DNA from: CAVTWJ01 sp964525605
GTDB taxonomy: Bacteria > Oederibacteriota > Muellerivitia > Muellerivitales > Muellerivitaceae
Length of the DNA stretch: 64,000 nucleotides
Assembly (NCBI GenBank): GCA_964525605.1
Contig: CAZGKT010000006.1
Coordinates: 1 to 64,000 of the forward strand
Direction: 5' to 3'
Position 1 is the first letter of the stretch. Each line of letters opens with the position of its first letter. The notes beneath the pieces are model-generated. The model was not told where the DNA came from. It ran no database searches and saw nothing but the letters and a program-made list of their open reading frames with translations. This document shows positions 35,701 to 43,252 of the stretch, piece by piece. The position numbers and the translations under genes were made by a program.

Positions 35701-35972
35701 AAGGTATCCAAACAAGTCACACTGGAGCTCGCGTTCTGATAGGAAAGGATGTAAGTCACCGCACTGCCAGGGGATGTGCTCCCTGCCACAGCCGATTTGA
35801 CGAGGGTCACTTGGGCTTGAACCCTCCCAGGGCACAGGCAAAAAACCAGCAAAAGGGCTGGAATACGAACCAGGATAAAACGGACGGCTCTCATAATTGG
35901 GAATTGGATGGGCGCACCCATTTCAAAACAACCAAGGGATTTCTTCAAAAATCCCTTTTCGTTTCGATCCAA
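32781..35972 (-). CDS. Large secreted protein: DUF11 domain split by a lectin-like insert, Thr/Pro repeats, FlgD-like C-terminus
   Basis: The 1063-residue protein has a signal peptide (ILVRIPALLLVFCLC, cleavage after VQA). Next comes the start of a DUF11 domain (VTLVKSAVAGSTSPGSAVTYIL), interrupted at about residues 85-280 by a LamG/concanavalin-like segment (CLDTFESDTLGAFPSGWVS ... TVEFDNVYVV). The DUF11 half then resumes (YNVTLTDTLPTGLAYSSA). About 480 residues of TPT-x repeats follow. The C-terminus has two Ig/FlgD-like modules (VNIFDDRGELVRQL; LRIFTLAGELVKTLPWQNG). It is probably exported to the surface. The first ORF codon is TTG with AAGGAG close by; MRAVRF at 35894 is a shorter alternative start. 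GAC/TAC-rich antisense frames over the repeats are shadows. Confidence 0.85.
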   Translation of the reverse strand: MDRNEKGFLKKSLGCFEMGAPIQFPIMRAVRFILVRIPALLLVFCLCPGRVQAQVTLVKSAVAGSTSPGSAVTYILSYQNASSSVTCLDTFESDTLGAFPSGWVSSGGAWSVITDNGPTLTGVQALQGVSTANNYPYLLNNCGTQVGDGYIQSDMKIVTGATETGVLIFRFNGTGTVNGSNYQALINVGNTNNVSVNYWNNPAATFTTVATGSAAIAAGTWITAKFEVTTTSTNPVSVTMKLWINGTLEATGVTPFVITTGQGGVQSNSGSTVEFDNVYVVKYPPAYNVTLTDTLPTGLAYSSASGAPTVTGQQVVWPLGNLASGAAGSLTVVGTINNCGLTLVNTGELDGSTPMNSVFSNAVSTILSGCSPTPTNTLTFPPTPTSTFSITPTPTSTHTFTITPTQTPTNSSTPTNTPTITNTSTLSDTPTNTSTNSFTLTNTPTVTNTPTNTSTTTPTSTGTFTITPTSTITTTSTISDTPTSTSTNSFTVTNTPTVTNTSTITNTTTPTSTDTFTATHTPTITNTSTISDTPTSTSTNSFTVTDTPSLTNTPTTTATTTQTLTGTFTTTSTPTITYTSTISDTPTNTSTNSFTVTSTLTVTNTSTITNTPNPTSTGTSTMTFTSSVTSTPTATNTLTSTSSPPPTNTSTSTNTPTQIPATPTWTNTVTGTPTPTSTNIPGTPTLTETHTPTVTVTNTPTQSPTPIPGTPTWTLTFAFTTTPTQTLVNTQTGTWTGTFTSTPTATQTNIPGTPTSTGTHTTTATITNTPTLTSTPIPGTPTWTMTHSFTATSTPTLVDTPTSSWTITVTSTPSLTPTNIPGTPTSTWSPSATPTVSQTPSWTPSSRPTGSPVVTSTLVPDCSKETVNIFDDRGELVRQLCGTWVSSSPDTPVLSFGVYQPVPGNTGGLLPILLNGIVAADWDSKDQQGKIVPNGFYQIVIIQSPVLSNSAIPSKDVYIDPSHSQTSLQLSASPNFAEEGTLVIFRSEIQGFPAGPNNEPLRIFTLAGELVKTLPWQNGQTSWDLTRLSGQTVASGLYLASEEASDVLSGTKIHKTVKVIVLK
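33420..34860 (-). repeat. Coding Thr/Pro tandem repeats with two higher-order periods
   Basis: Besides the two- to four-residue TPT/TNT rhythm, two larger units can be seen. About four copies of a 52-residue (156-bp) unit each contain SDTPTxTSTNSFT. After these come about two and a half copies of a 70-residue (210-bp) unit containing NIPGTPTxTxTHT and PIPGTPTWT. Such arrays change copy number by slippage or recombination. Thr and Pro density suggests an extended, possibly O-glycosylated stalk. Confidence 0.8.
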
Positions 35973-36091
35973 AGTCTCCTTTTAGCTAAGAATAAAATGA
36001 TTGGCGAAATTATACCCTTTATTGGGTATGGGGGAGAGGGGGGAGGGCTTTGAGGGCGCTGGGCCACTATATATGGGGGATGGAAACCGTC

Positions 36092-37762
36092 TTACGACCT
36101 TGACCGATCCTTCGCATCCTGAAGGAGCATCAAAATGGTTTCCAATTCTCCGCCATCACACCAAACCGCCCCACAGCCGTATTTATTGCAATGGTCCAAC
36201 ACCACTTGGGTCAGGCTGGAATGGATGCCCTTCCCCATGAGTTCCTGGCAATAGGGGCATTGAATCTGTGGAAACGCGTCCCGGTTTTTTAACGGTCCGG
36301 TTTGGTGGTCGCGCCAAGCTTTTGCCTTGGTCACATCGTCCGGATTGAAAGACCCCGGATCCCTGGAAATCAATCTTTCCAAAACTCCCGCGCGCAATAA
36401 ATAGCCGCCGCAAAAAGAACACTTTTCTACCGAGGAACCCTCAAGGGTTTGTTCCACCAGTGAAACCCGGCACCGGGGACATTTTTCCCCGGCGACCGAG
36501 CCCTGGACCCGCATTTGAAAAAGCGGCAACAGTTCGGGACATTCGGAGGCCTTCTGGACATTTTGGGTGCCCGCCGGACAGACCCAACTTCCCGGCGCCA
36601 GGGAGCCAAGGGCCAGGAGTTGGGGGCCGTTGTAGGGCCCCACCCATTGGTTGTTCAGGTAGGCCATGAAAGAAGGGCCCGTTTGTCCCGACGGGACCAG
36701 GGAGGTAGGCTCCTTCTGATTTTCCGCCTCCGCCTCTTCCCTCGCGTCCATTTGCCGGAGTGTCGCCAGGTCGCTCTTGGCCCAATTCAAGAGTTTATCC
36801 ACCCTCTTATTGACCGGCGGATGGGTGCTGAACAAATTTGCCCATAAGCCTTCCTGTTCGGCCAGTTGGGATGCCTGGGGGTCTAGGATGAAAACGGCGG
36901 AAAAGGAAGAGGAGCAGTCACCCCGGTACCTGTGGGAAATTTTGTAAAGGGCTTCGGCGAGTGAAAGCGGGTCCTTGCTGAGGGCCACGCCGTCCGCGTC
37001 GGCCAGGTATTCCCTTTCCCGCGAGAGGGCCATGCCGATGAGTTTGGTCAGCAAAAAACCCAATCCCGAGATCAGCCACAGGACGACAATCACTAATAAC
37101 CCCCCGCCTCCATGGCCTCCCCGGCGGGAAGAGGGGGACCGATCCGATCCTGAAAGCGCGATACCCAAAGCGGCGTTGATGTTTCCAAAAACGCCGAACA
37201 GAAAGGTGGCGGTGGCGATCAGCCTGGAATCCTCATGCAAAAGGTGGGCGGCTTCATGGGCCACCACACCGGAAAGTTCAGGGTCGGTCAACTTGGCCAA
37301 TAATCCATCGGTGACCCCGATGGCGCTGTTTCCCTTTCCATCCTGAAGCGAAAAAGCGTTGCACCCCGGGGTGTTGAGAATGACCGGGCGGATGCCGTGA
37401 ACCCCGGTGGCCGATTCAGCCTCCGAAACCAGTCGGATAAATTTCTGATGGTACTGGTCTTTTGGATCGGTATTTTTTCCCCCGATGGCCTCCACCATAT
37501 CGTCCAGGGTCTTGGCCCGAACATAGGCGAAATGGATGACCGCCGTCACCGCCGCGATCAGGGTGGTCCAAAGGATGATTTGATCCGAGGGCACGATTCC
37601 CCGTTTTTTTAAATAAAAACCGAAGACCATATCCGTTGAGAACGTCATGAGGTTCGCGAAGAAAATATAGAGAAAGACGAGGAGGAAAAACAAAAGGATC
37701 GTGGCCCGTCGGGTGCGGGCCTTCGCCTCAAAAACCGTTTCCTCGGGAAGCTTGTAGAACAT
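36092..37762 (-). CDS. M48 family membrane metalloprotease with C-terminal GYF-like and zinc-ribbon regions
   Basis: From ATG 37762 the protein has 556 residues. Two hydrophobic segments (TILLFFLLVFLYIFFANLM; IILWTTLIAAVTAVIHFAY) precede the catalytic GVVAHEAAHLLHED, whose HEAAH (169-173) is the zinc HExxH motif. Another membrane hairpin (LLVIVVLWLISGLGFLL) and the third ligand region REREYLADADGVAL follow. After residue 360 come a GYF_2-like segment (FMAYLNNQWVGPYNGPQL) and two zinc-ribbon-like cysteine sets (CPRC/CSFC; CPYC/CGAVWC). Only the M48 core is usual for HtpX-like proteases. An upstream in-frame start at 37810 lies within a repeat element and was not used. LemA is next upstream, a common partner. 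Confidence 0.88.
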   Translation of the reverse strand: MFYKLPEETVFEAKARTRRATILLFFLLVFLYIFFANLMTFSTDMVFGFYLKKRGIVPSDQIILWTTLIAAVTAVIHFAYVRAKTLDDMVEAIGGKNTDPKDQYHQKFIRLVSEAESATGVHGIRPVILNTPGCNAFSLQDGKGNSAIGVTDGLLAKLTDPELSGVVAHEAAHLLHEDSRLIATATFLFGVFGNINAALGIALSGSDRSPSSRRGGHGGGGLLVIVVLWLISGLGFLLTKLIGMALSREREYLADADGVALSKDPLSLAEALYKISHRYRGDCSSSFSAVFILDPQASQLAEQEGLWANLFSTHPPVNKRVDKLLNWAKSDLATLRQMDAREEAEAENQKEPTSLVPSGQTGPSFMAYLNNQWVGPYNGPQLLALGSLAPGSWVCPAGTQNVQKASECPELLPLFQMRVQGSVAGEKCPRCRVSLVEQTLEGSSVEKCSFCGGYLLRAGVLERLISRDPGSFNPDDVTKAKAWRDHQTGPLKNRDAFPQIQCPYCQELMGKGIHSSLTQVVLDHCNKYGCGAVWCDGGELETILMLLQDAKDRSRS

Positions 37763-37774
37763 AGAGCACCCAAA

Positions 37775-37865
37775 TCTAACACAAAGACACTGAAACTCTA
37801 AGTAAGACAATTTCTCTTCTTAAGAAACCAACCTTTTCCTTCGTGTCTTTGAGTCTTCGCGTTGG
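37775..37865. repeat. Interspersed palindromic repeat, CACAAAGACAC family, copy 2
   Basis: Left arm CTAACACAAAGACACTGAAACTC (from 37775) and right arm TTCGTGTCTTTGAGTCTTCGCGTTGG (to 37865) are diverged inverted repeats around a TTTCTCTTCTTAAGAAA centre. They match the element at 18123-18220. It separates the M48 gene from lemA. Confidence 0.75.
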
Positions 37866-37890
37866 AAGTTTTTGGGGGTTCGTTTCCTAA

Positions 37891-38460
37891 TTAAAACTTT
37901 ACTTGGGGTACTTCCTTATCCGCGTCGGCGGTTTTCAGGAACTCGCGGGCGGTGAATCCAAAGGGACCCGCCACCAGGTTGGAGGGAAACTGCTGGATCA
38001 AGGCGTTGAAGTTCGCCACCACGTCGTTGTAGTGGCCTCGGACGTAGGCAATTTTGTTTTCGGTGGAGGTTAGTTCCTGTTGAAGGGCCATGGCGTTCTC
38101 GTTGGACTTGAGGGCCGGGTAGTTTTCCCAGACCGCCATCAGTCGGCCCAACCCCGACGTGATGTCGTTTTCCGCCTTCAAGCGGTCCGTCATGTTGGAG
38201 GCTCCCATGGCGCTGGCCCGGGCCTGCATCACTTGGGTCAGGGTGCTTTTCTCGAAGTCCATGACGCCTTTCACCGATTCCACCAGGTTGGGGATCAAAT
38301 CGTGGCGGCGCTTCAGCTGAACGTCGATCTGGGACCAGGAATTGTCCACTTCCACGCGGTAACGCACCATGGTGTTGTAGACCGAGACGAGGTAAAGACT
38401 GAGGACCCCTAGCACCACGATCAAAAAGACGACCAAGCCCAAAGCCAGCATGGGAATCAT
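37891..38460 (-). CDS. lemA: LemA family protein
   Basis: The 189-residue protein has one N-terminal membrane helix (LALGLVVFLIVVLGVLSLYLV). A long helical bundle follows, with the family signatures YNTMVRYRVEVDNSWSQIDVQLKRRHDLIPNLVE and YPALKSNENAMALQQELTSTENKIAYVRGHYNDVVANFN. LemA proteins are of uncertain function but are very often encoded next to M48 proteases, as here. GGGAGG precedes ATG 38460. It is divergent from the dksA-like gene, with a shared 211-bp upstream region. Confidence 0.94.
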   Translation of the reverse strand: MIPMLALGLVVFLIVVLGVLSLYLVSVYNTMVRYRVEVDNSWSQIDVQLKRRHDLIPNLVESVKGVMDFEKSTLTQVMQARASAMGASNMTDRLKAENDITSGLGRLMAVWENYPALKSNENAMALQQELTSTENKIAYVRGHYNDVVANFNALIQQFPSNLVAGPFGFTAREFLKTADADKEVPQVKF

Positions 38461-38582
38461 AAAACCCTCCCTAACTTGGATGACGGCAGGAATAAGTATA
38501 GGGTCGCAGGCTGGGTTCGGACAGGCGGTATTTGGGGGAGATTCGGGCTTCGATACGGAGAAACGCCGTTTCCCCTTTATTC

Positions 38583-38611
38583 TTGACAGTGTTAATAGGC
38601 TTAGTTACTCT
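38583..38611 (+). promoter_or_regulatory. Sigma70-type promoter candidate for the DksA-like gene
   Basis: A perfect TTGACA (38583-38588) is followed after 17 bp by TACTCT (38606-38611), which keeps the T, A and final T of the -10 consensus. It lies about 60 bp before the start of the DksA-like gene. Confidence 0.5.
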
Positions 38612-38671
38612 TTGGCCCTTAAATTCAACGCCCTGATGCCTGCCGTACTCTTGATTATCCTGGAGGAACCG

Positions 38672-39160
38672 ATGGCCTCTAAAAAGAAAAAATTCAAACC
38701 GAAAAAAATCGATAAAAAGGCTTCGAATAAAAAACTCCAGGCCAAGACGAAACCGGCTTCCAAAAAAACAATCGTAAAAGCCGCCCCCGCCCGAAAAAAA
38801 GTTCGTATCGCACCCGCCTTCAAACCCCTTCTCAAGAAACTTCAGGACCGGCGCAATGAGATCACCGGCCAGGTCACCCACCTGGAAATGGATTTGCGCG
38901 AGGAAATCGCCGACAACCAAAACATGCCGGGCGACATGGCCGACCACGGTTCGGGCGAATTAAACCAGCACCTTTCGGTCACCCTGATGGAAAACGACCG
39001 CATTGAACTGGAACGCATCGAGCGGGCCATCACCCGTATGCAAGATGGCACCTACGGCCTATGTGAAGTCTGCGAAAAAGCGATCCCCATGTCCCGGATG
39101 AAGGCCATCCCCTGGGCCACCCGCTGCATCGGTTGCCAGAGCCGGTTCGAGGGCGGTTGA
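38672..39160 (+). CDS. DksA/TraR-type C4 zinc-finger protein
   Basis: The 162-residue protein has a Lys/Ala/Pro-rich N-terminal tail (about residues 1-48). A coiled-coil helix pair follows, and then the C4 zinc finger CEVCEKAIPMSRMKAIPWATRC with cysteines 131, 134, 152 and 155. This is the DksA/YocK/TraR group, which binds the RNA polymerase secondary channel or has related roles. The GELNQHLSVTLMENDRIELERIERAI stretch is typical of the YocK/YteA side of the family. ATG 38672 is chosen because GGAGGAA stands upstream; the longer frame back to 38450 runs through the lemA promoter region. The basic tail is not needed for the fold and may bind nucleic acid. Confidence 0.9.
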   Translation: MASKKKKFKPKKIDKKASNKKLQAKTKPASKKTIVKAAPARKKVRIAPAFKPLLKKLQDRRNEITGQVTHLEMDLREEIADNQNMPGDMADHGSGELNQHLSVTLMENDRIELERIERAITRMQDGTYGLCEVCEKAIPMSRMKAIPWATRCIGCQSRFEGG

Positions 39161-39253
39161 TCCCTTCGGCTTAACGAAGCACCTTTTCTTAGGCCTTTGG
39201 GGCACCCCGCAGGCCCGATTGACGGCCTCCGTCGGGGCCGATAGCATGGTTTC

Positions 39254-40441
39254 ATGAAGCTCCGCTTGATCCCCCTCATTGTCCTTCTCACCTTTTTTAT
39301 TTTTCTATCTCTCTTGTCTCCTCCTTCCCTTTGGGCCAGACGCCACCACGCCACACCTACCGTCACGGCTACCCCTACGGTCACCTGCACCCCCACGGAT
39401 ACTCCCGTCCCCCTTCCCCTCTCCTGGACAGGGAAAAAATATTACACCTTCGATGCCATGTGGGGTTCCAAGGGATCGGGTTTAGGCCAGCTCAACTTCC
39501 CGGAAGGGATCGCGGTGGGCCCCTCCGAAAATATTTACATTTGCGACACGGGGAACAATCGAATTCTGGTTTGGGATAAGGAGGGCAGGCCCCTGCGTAC
39601 CATCGGGTCTTTTGGTTCCTCGGCTACCTGGCGCAATCCACCCCAATTCGACCATCCATCCGGGATCCTTGTCCTACCCAACGGCCAGTTTTACGTGACC
39701 GACACCTTGAACCACCGGGTTGTTGTGGTGGACTCGAACGGCTTGGTCTTGAACTCCTGGGGAAGCCAGGGCATCAACAACGGCCAATTCGACCAGCCCC
39801 GTTCTATCGCGAAGGACCATTACGGAAATATCTGGGTGCTGGATTCGGGAAATTCCCGTTTCGAAAACTTCAGCACCGAGGGGGTTTTCAACTTCGCCTG
39901 GGGCACTTTCGGCACCCAGGACGGGCAATTCAATGTTCCCCTGGGATTCGGTTTGAACACCATCGACCAGGCGATCGTGGCGGATACGGGCAATTTCCGA
40001 ATCCAGGTCTTCAACGACCAGTCCTCCGCGGCCACGAATCTGGCCCCGGTTACGATCGAGGGCTGGTACGGCGATGGGCCCTTCCAGTTCAAGGAACCGG
40101 TGGGGGCGGCCGTCAATAAAAAGGGAATGGTCGCTGTTTTGGACGGCACCTCGGGCCGCGTGGAATTTTTCGACAATCTTTTCAATTTTCTCGGGCAATG
40201 GCGGTTCAGCGACGACATCCTGAACGCCAACTTTGTCCCGAGATTCCGGGGAATTGCCTGCGACTCCCAAGATCGTTTTTATCTCACCGATATGCAAAAT
40301 GACTGCGTCATCCGGTTGAGACCGCTGAAAAACCAACCCGCTCCGGGTTCCATCCCCACCCCCTCGACAAGCCCCGCCCCCCTTCCCACTCCTACGCCTG
40401 AAGAGACCGCTCCCTACGGCCAGGACTATCCCATTCGTTGA
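39254..40441 (+). CDS. Secreted six-bladed NHL-repeat beta-propeller protein
   Basis: A signal peptide (LIPLIVLLTFFIFLSLLS, cleavage near LWA) is followed by a short Thr/Pro linker (TPTVTATPTVTCTPTDTPVP) and six NHL repeats. Each has the pattern P-x-GI-x-V-x-N-I-Y-x-x-DTGNNRI, first in FPEGIAVGPSENIYICDTGN and ending with FRGIACDSQDRFYLTD. Six blades would close one propeller, usable for protein or glycan binding or as a lyase-like fold. The C-terminal tail (about 360-395) is Pro/Thr-rich. The linker style is shared with the 1063-residue protein at 32781. No catalytic residues were recognised. Confidence 0.88.
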   Translation: MKLRLIPLIVLLTFFIFLSLLSPPSLWARRHHATPTVTATPTVTCTPTDTPVPLPLSWTGKKYYTFDAMWGSKGSGLGQLNFPEGIAVGPSENIYICDTGNNRILVWDKEGRPLRTIGSFGSSATWRNPPQFDHPSGILVLPNGQFYVTDTLNHRVVVVDSNGLVLNSWGSQGINNGQFDQPRSIAKDHYGNIWVLDSGNSRFENFSTEGVFNFAWGTFGTQDGQFNVPLGFGLNTIDQAIVADTGNFRIQVFNDQSSAATNLAPVTIEGWYGDGPFQFKEPVGAAVNKKGMVAVLDGTSGRVEFFDNLFNFLGQWRFSDDILNANFVPRFRGIACDSQDRFYLTDMQNDCVIRLRPLKNQPAPGSIPTPSTSPAPLPTPTPEETAPYGQDYPIR

Positions 40442-40612
40442 CAATGGGGTCTATTTCAGCGGTCCTTCCCGTTTTTGGCCCCCGCTTCCCATCCCGGCAG
40501 ACCACTTGGGGCCGCAACCTTGCTCTTTCATAGTGCCTGTGTTAAGTTTTTTTCAGGCGCATTTTAAATTCAGGGCGGTTCCTTTTCCGCCGCTGGCCCA
40601 AGGGGAGTTTCC

Positions 40613-42067
40613 GTGTCGAGCATCCTACTGACTGTTTCCAACCTCCGCTCGATCTTCGGCGACGCCAACGCCGTCCCGGGTCATCCCCATACGGGCATCG
40701 CCTACCTGTCTTCCTTCCTCAAATCCAAGGGCGTTCACGTGGATCTTTATGACGAGCGGATGGACGGCCCGGACCGCCTCGTGGAGCTTTTGAGGAACAA
40801 TTACGATCTGGTGGGCGTCACCTCCTTCAGTTATTCCCTTCCCCACGTTTACTCCTTGATCGACCGGATCAAATTGCACACGAAGGCGCCCGTGGTCATC
40901 GGCGGCCCCCACGTCTCCGTCAGCCACCTGAAAGTCATGAAGGATACGGCCGTGGATTTCGCCATCAAGAACGAAGGCGAATTCACGAGTCTGGAGCTTC
41001 TGGAAGCCATGAAGTCCCCCAAGCCCGATTTCGCCGCGGTCCAGGGCCTTCTCTGGCGCAAGGGATCGGAAGCCATCGAAAACGAAGAACGCACCTTGAT
41101 CCAGAACCTCGAGGACATGCCCTATCCCGATTACGAATCCTTCGGGCTGGAACGCTATCCCTGTGCCAAGGTCAAAGCCATCCCCCTCATCACCCAGCGG
41201 GGCTGTCCCTATAAATGCACCTTTTGTTCCGTCCCTCTCACCATGGGCGGAGGGTTCCGCTCCCGTTCCGCCCAGGACAGCGTGAAGGAAATCGCCTATT
41301 GGTACAACAAGGGCTGGAGACACTTTCAAATCAACGATGACGTTTTCAACCTGAATCCCCAGCGCGTCATGGATATCTGCCGCCTCATCCTGGAGCGCAA
41401 GCTCGACATCACCTGGGAACTGTGGAACGGGATGCGGGTGAACGGCGTGACGGAAGAACTGTTGGACCTCATGAAACGGTCCGGATGCCGGCTGGTCAAT
41501 TTCGGATGCGAATCCGGAAGCCCCCGGGTATTAAAGGTGATCAAAAAGGGCCTCAACAAGGATATGGTGACCAAGGCCGTGACCTTGACCCACAAGGCGG
41601 GCATCCCCTGTTCCGTCGGCTTCATCGCGGGGCACCCCACCGAAACCTATGAGGAAGCCAAGGAAAGCCTGAAATACGCCAAGAGCCTTCCCGCCAATTT
41701 CATCAACTTCAACAACGCCACGCCCTATCCGGGCACCGAGCTTTTCGAGTTCGTCCGCGACCACGCGCGCCTGCTGGTCCCCAATTACCTGACCGACATG
41801 TCCTACAATTCCAAATATCCCATCTACGAGACCGACGAATTCACGAAGGAACAACGGATGGATATCATCCGCCAGGGAAAGAACCTCTACGAGTGGAGCA
41901 TGCTCCGCTATCGGATGGGGCCTCTCTGGGGGTCCCTGGCCTACTACATGAGCCGTCTCTCCTTCATCGACCATTGGGGCCGGAAATTCGTGACCAACAC
42001 CCGCATGGGCCACGTCATCTTCAGCAAATTCAGCGAGAAATTTGGCGGAATGGTCTGGATGAGATAA
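40613..42067 (+). CDS. B12-binding-domain radical SAM protein (1 of 3)
   Basis: The 484-residue protein has an N-terminal cobalamin-binding-type Rossmann domain (GIAYLSSFLKSKGVHVDLYDERM; DLVGVTSFSYSLPHVY; VVIGGPHVS) and a radical SAM barrel. The cluster motif is CPYKCTFC with Cys198, 202 and 205. The barrel continues with GWRHFQINDDVFNL and VNFGCESGSPRVLKVIKKG. The DxHxxG motif of true B12 binding is not seen in the first domain, so cobalamin use is uncertain. The start is a GTG with AAGGGGAG upstream. Members of this superfamily act as methylases and in lipid or glycan modification; substrate unknown. Confidence 0.9.
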   Translation: MSSILLTVSNLRSIFGDANAVPGHPHTGIAYLSSFLKSKGVHVDLYDERMDGPDRLVELLRNNYDLVGVTSFSYSLPHVYSLIDRIKLHTKAPVVIGGPHVSVSHLKVMKDTAVDFAIKNEGEFTSLELLEAMKSPKPDFAAVQGLLWRKGSEAIENEERTLIQNLEDMPYPDYESFGLERYPCAKVKAIPLITQRGCPYKCTFCSVPLTMGGGFRSRSAQDSVKEIAYWYNKGWRHFQINDDVFNLNPQRVMDICRLILERKLDITWELWNGMRVNGVTEELLDLMKRSGCRLVNFGCESGSPRVLKVIKKGLNKDMVTKAVTLTHKAGIPCSVGFIAGHPTETYEEAKESLKYAKSLPANFINFNNATPYPGTELFEFVRDHARLLVPNYLTDMSYNSKYPIYETDEFTKEQRMDIIRQGKNLYEWSMLRYRMGPLWGSLAYYMSRLSFIDHWGRKFVTNTRMGHVIFSKFSEKFGGMVWMR

Positions 42068-42159
42068 GTCTCCCGTCCTTTTCAAGTGGAGGCCCGCCCG
42101 CCCCTGTGATAAACTCCACCCTCGTTGAGCCGAAACCACTTCCCGATCCATAAAAGAGC

Positions 42160-43143
42160 ATGAACAAAATCAACTCCATCGTCACCGGCGGGGCCGGGTT
42201 CGTCGGCTCCCACCTTTGCGACTTCCTCATCGAGCAGGGCCACCACGTGGTCTGCGTGGACAACCTCATCACGGGCAAGATGGAAAACATCGCCCACCTG
42301 AGGCGCCACCCCCAGTTCCGCTTCGTCAAGCGCGACGTCATCAAGAAGCTTCCCCGGTTTTTAAGCAACATCACCCGGGGGTTCCCCCGTTTTTTCCCCA
42401 ACGCCGATTATGTCTTCCACCTGGCTTCCCCGGCTTCCCCGGTCGGCTACATGAAAAACTCCATCCAGACCATCCTGGTCAATTCGATGGGCAGCCTCCA
42501 GCTTTTGGAATACTGCCGCAAACGCAAGACCAAGTTCTTGTTCGCCTCCACCTCGGAAGTGTACGGAAACCCCAGCGTCCATCCCCAGGTGGAAACTTAC
42601 TGGGGCAACGTGAATTCCTTCGGGCCCCGCTCCTGCTACGACGAGAGCAAGCGCCTGGGGGAAGCCATCATCTATGAGTACATCAATAAATTTAATGTGG
42701 ACGCCCGCATTATCCGCATCTTCAATACCTACGGTCCCCGCCTCAACGAAAATGACGGCCGGGTGGTTTCCAACATGATTACCCAGGCCCTGGCGGGCCA
42801 TTCCCTGACCCTTTATGGCGATGGCTCCCAAACCCGCAGTTTTTGCTACGTATCGGATCTGGTCCGCGGCATTTGGGCCGCTATTTCCACCCAGGGTACC
42901 AAGGGCGAAATCTTTAACCTGGGCAACCCCCAGGAGACCAGCATCAAGGAATTCGCGAAGACCGTCCTGGGCCTTTGCGGGAGTAAGAACGCTAAACTCG
43001 TCCACCAGCCCCTGCCCCAAGACGACCCGGTCCGTCGGAAGCCTGATATTTCCAAGGCCGTCAAGAAACTCCAGTGGAAACCCCAGGTTTCATTAAAAGA
43101 GGGCCTGGGTTACACCATTGATTATTACCGCGGTAGAATATAG
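42160..43143 (+). CDS. NAD-dependent epimerase/dehydratase, UDP-glucuronate decarboxylase-like
   Basis: The 327-residue extended SDR begins with the NAD loop VTGGAGFVGSHLCDFLIEQG. It has FASTSEVYG (catalytic Ser/Thr), the SCYDESKR active-site Tyr and Lys, and the UXS-like words RIFNTYGPR, LYGDGSQTRSFCYVSDLV and PLPQDDPVRRKPDIS. These suggest conversion of UDP-glucuronate to UDP-xylose. UXS enzymes usually read CYDEGKR; here Gly is Ser, so another nucleotide-sugar reaction is possible. It lies between the first and second radical SAM genes on the same strand and probably supplies a sugar to their pathway. Confidence 0.87.
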   Translation: MNKINSIVTGGAGFVGSHLCDFLIEQGHHVVCVDNLITGKMENIAHLRRHPQFRFVKRDVIKKLPRFLSNITRGFPRFFPNADYVFHLASPASPVGYMKNSIQTILVNSMGSLQLLEYCRKRKTKFLFASTSEVYGNPSVHPQVETYWGNVNSFGPRSCYDESKRLGEAIIYEYINKFNVDARIIRIFNTYGPRLNENDGRVVSNMITQALAGHSLTLYGDGSQTRSFCYVSDLVRGIWAAISTQGTKGEIFNLGNPQETSIKEFAKTVLGLCGSKNAKLVHQPLPQDDPVRRKPDISKAVKKLQWKPQVSLKEGLGYTIDYYRGRI

Positions 43144-43252
43144 TCTTAACAGGCTTCACCTGATAAAGCCGAAATAAAGAAGACCTGTTCATCCCAAAAT
43201 CTTTTTTTAATTTTGGGGTAGTCCGTAGCCCATCTTTCCCACTGAGGTTTGC

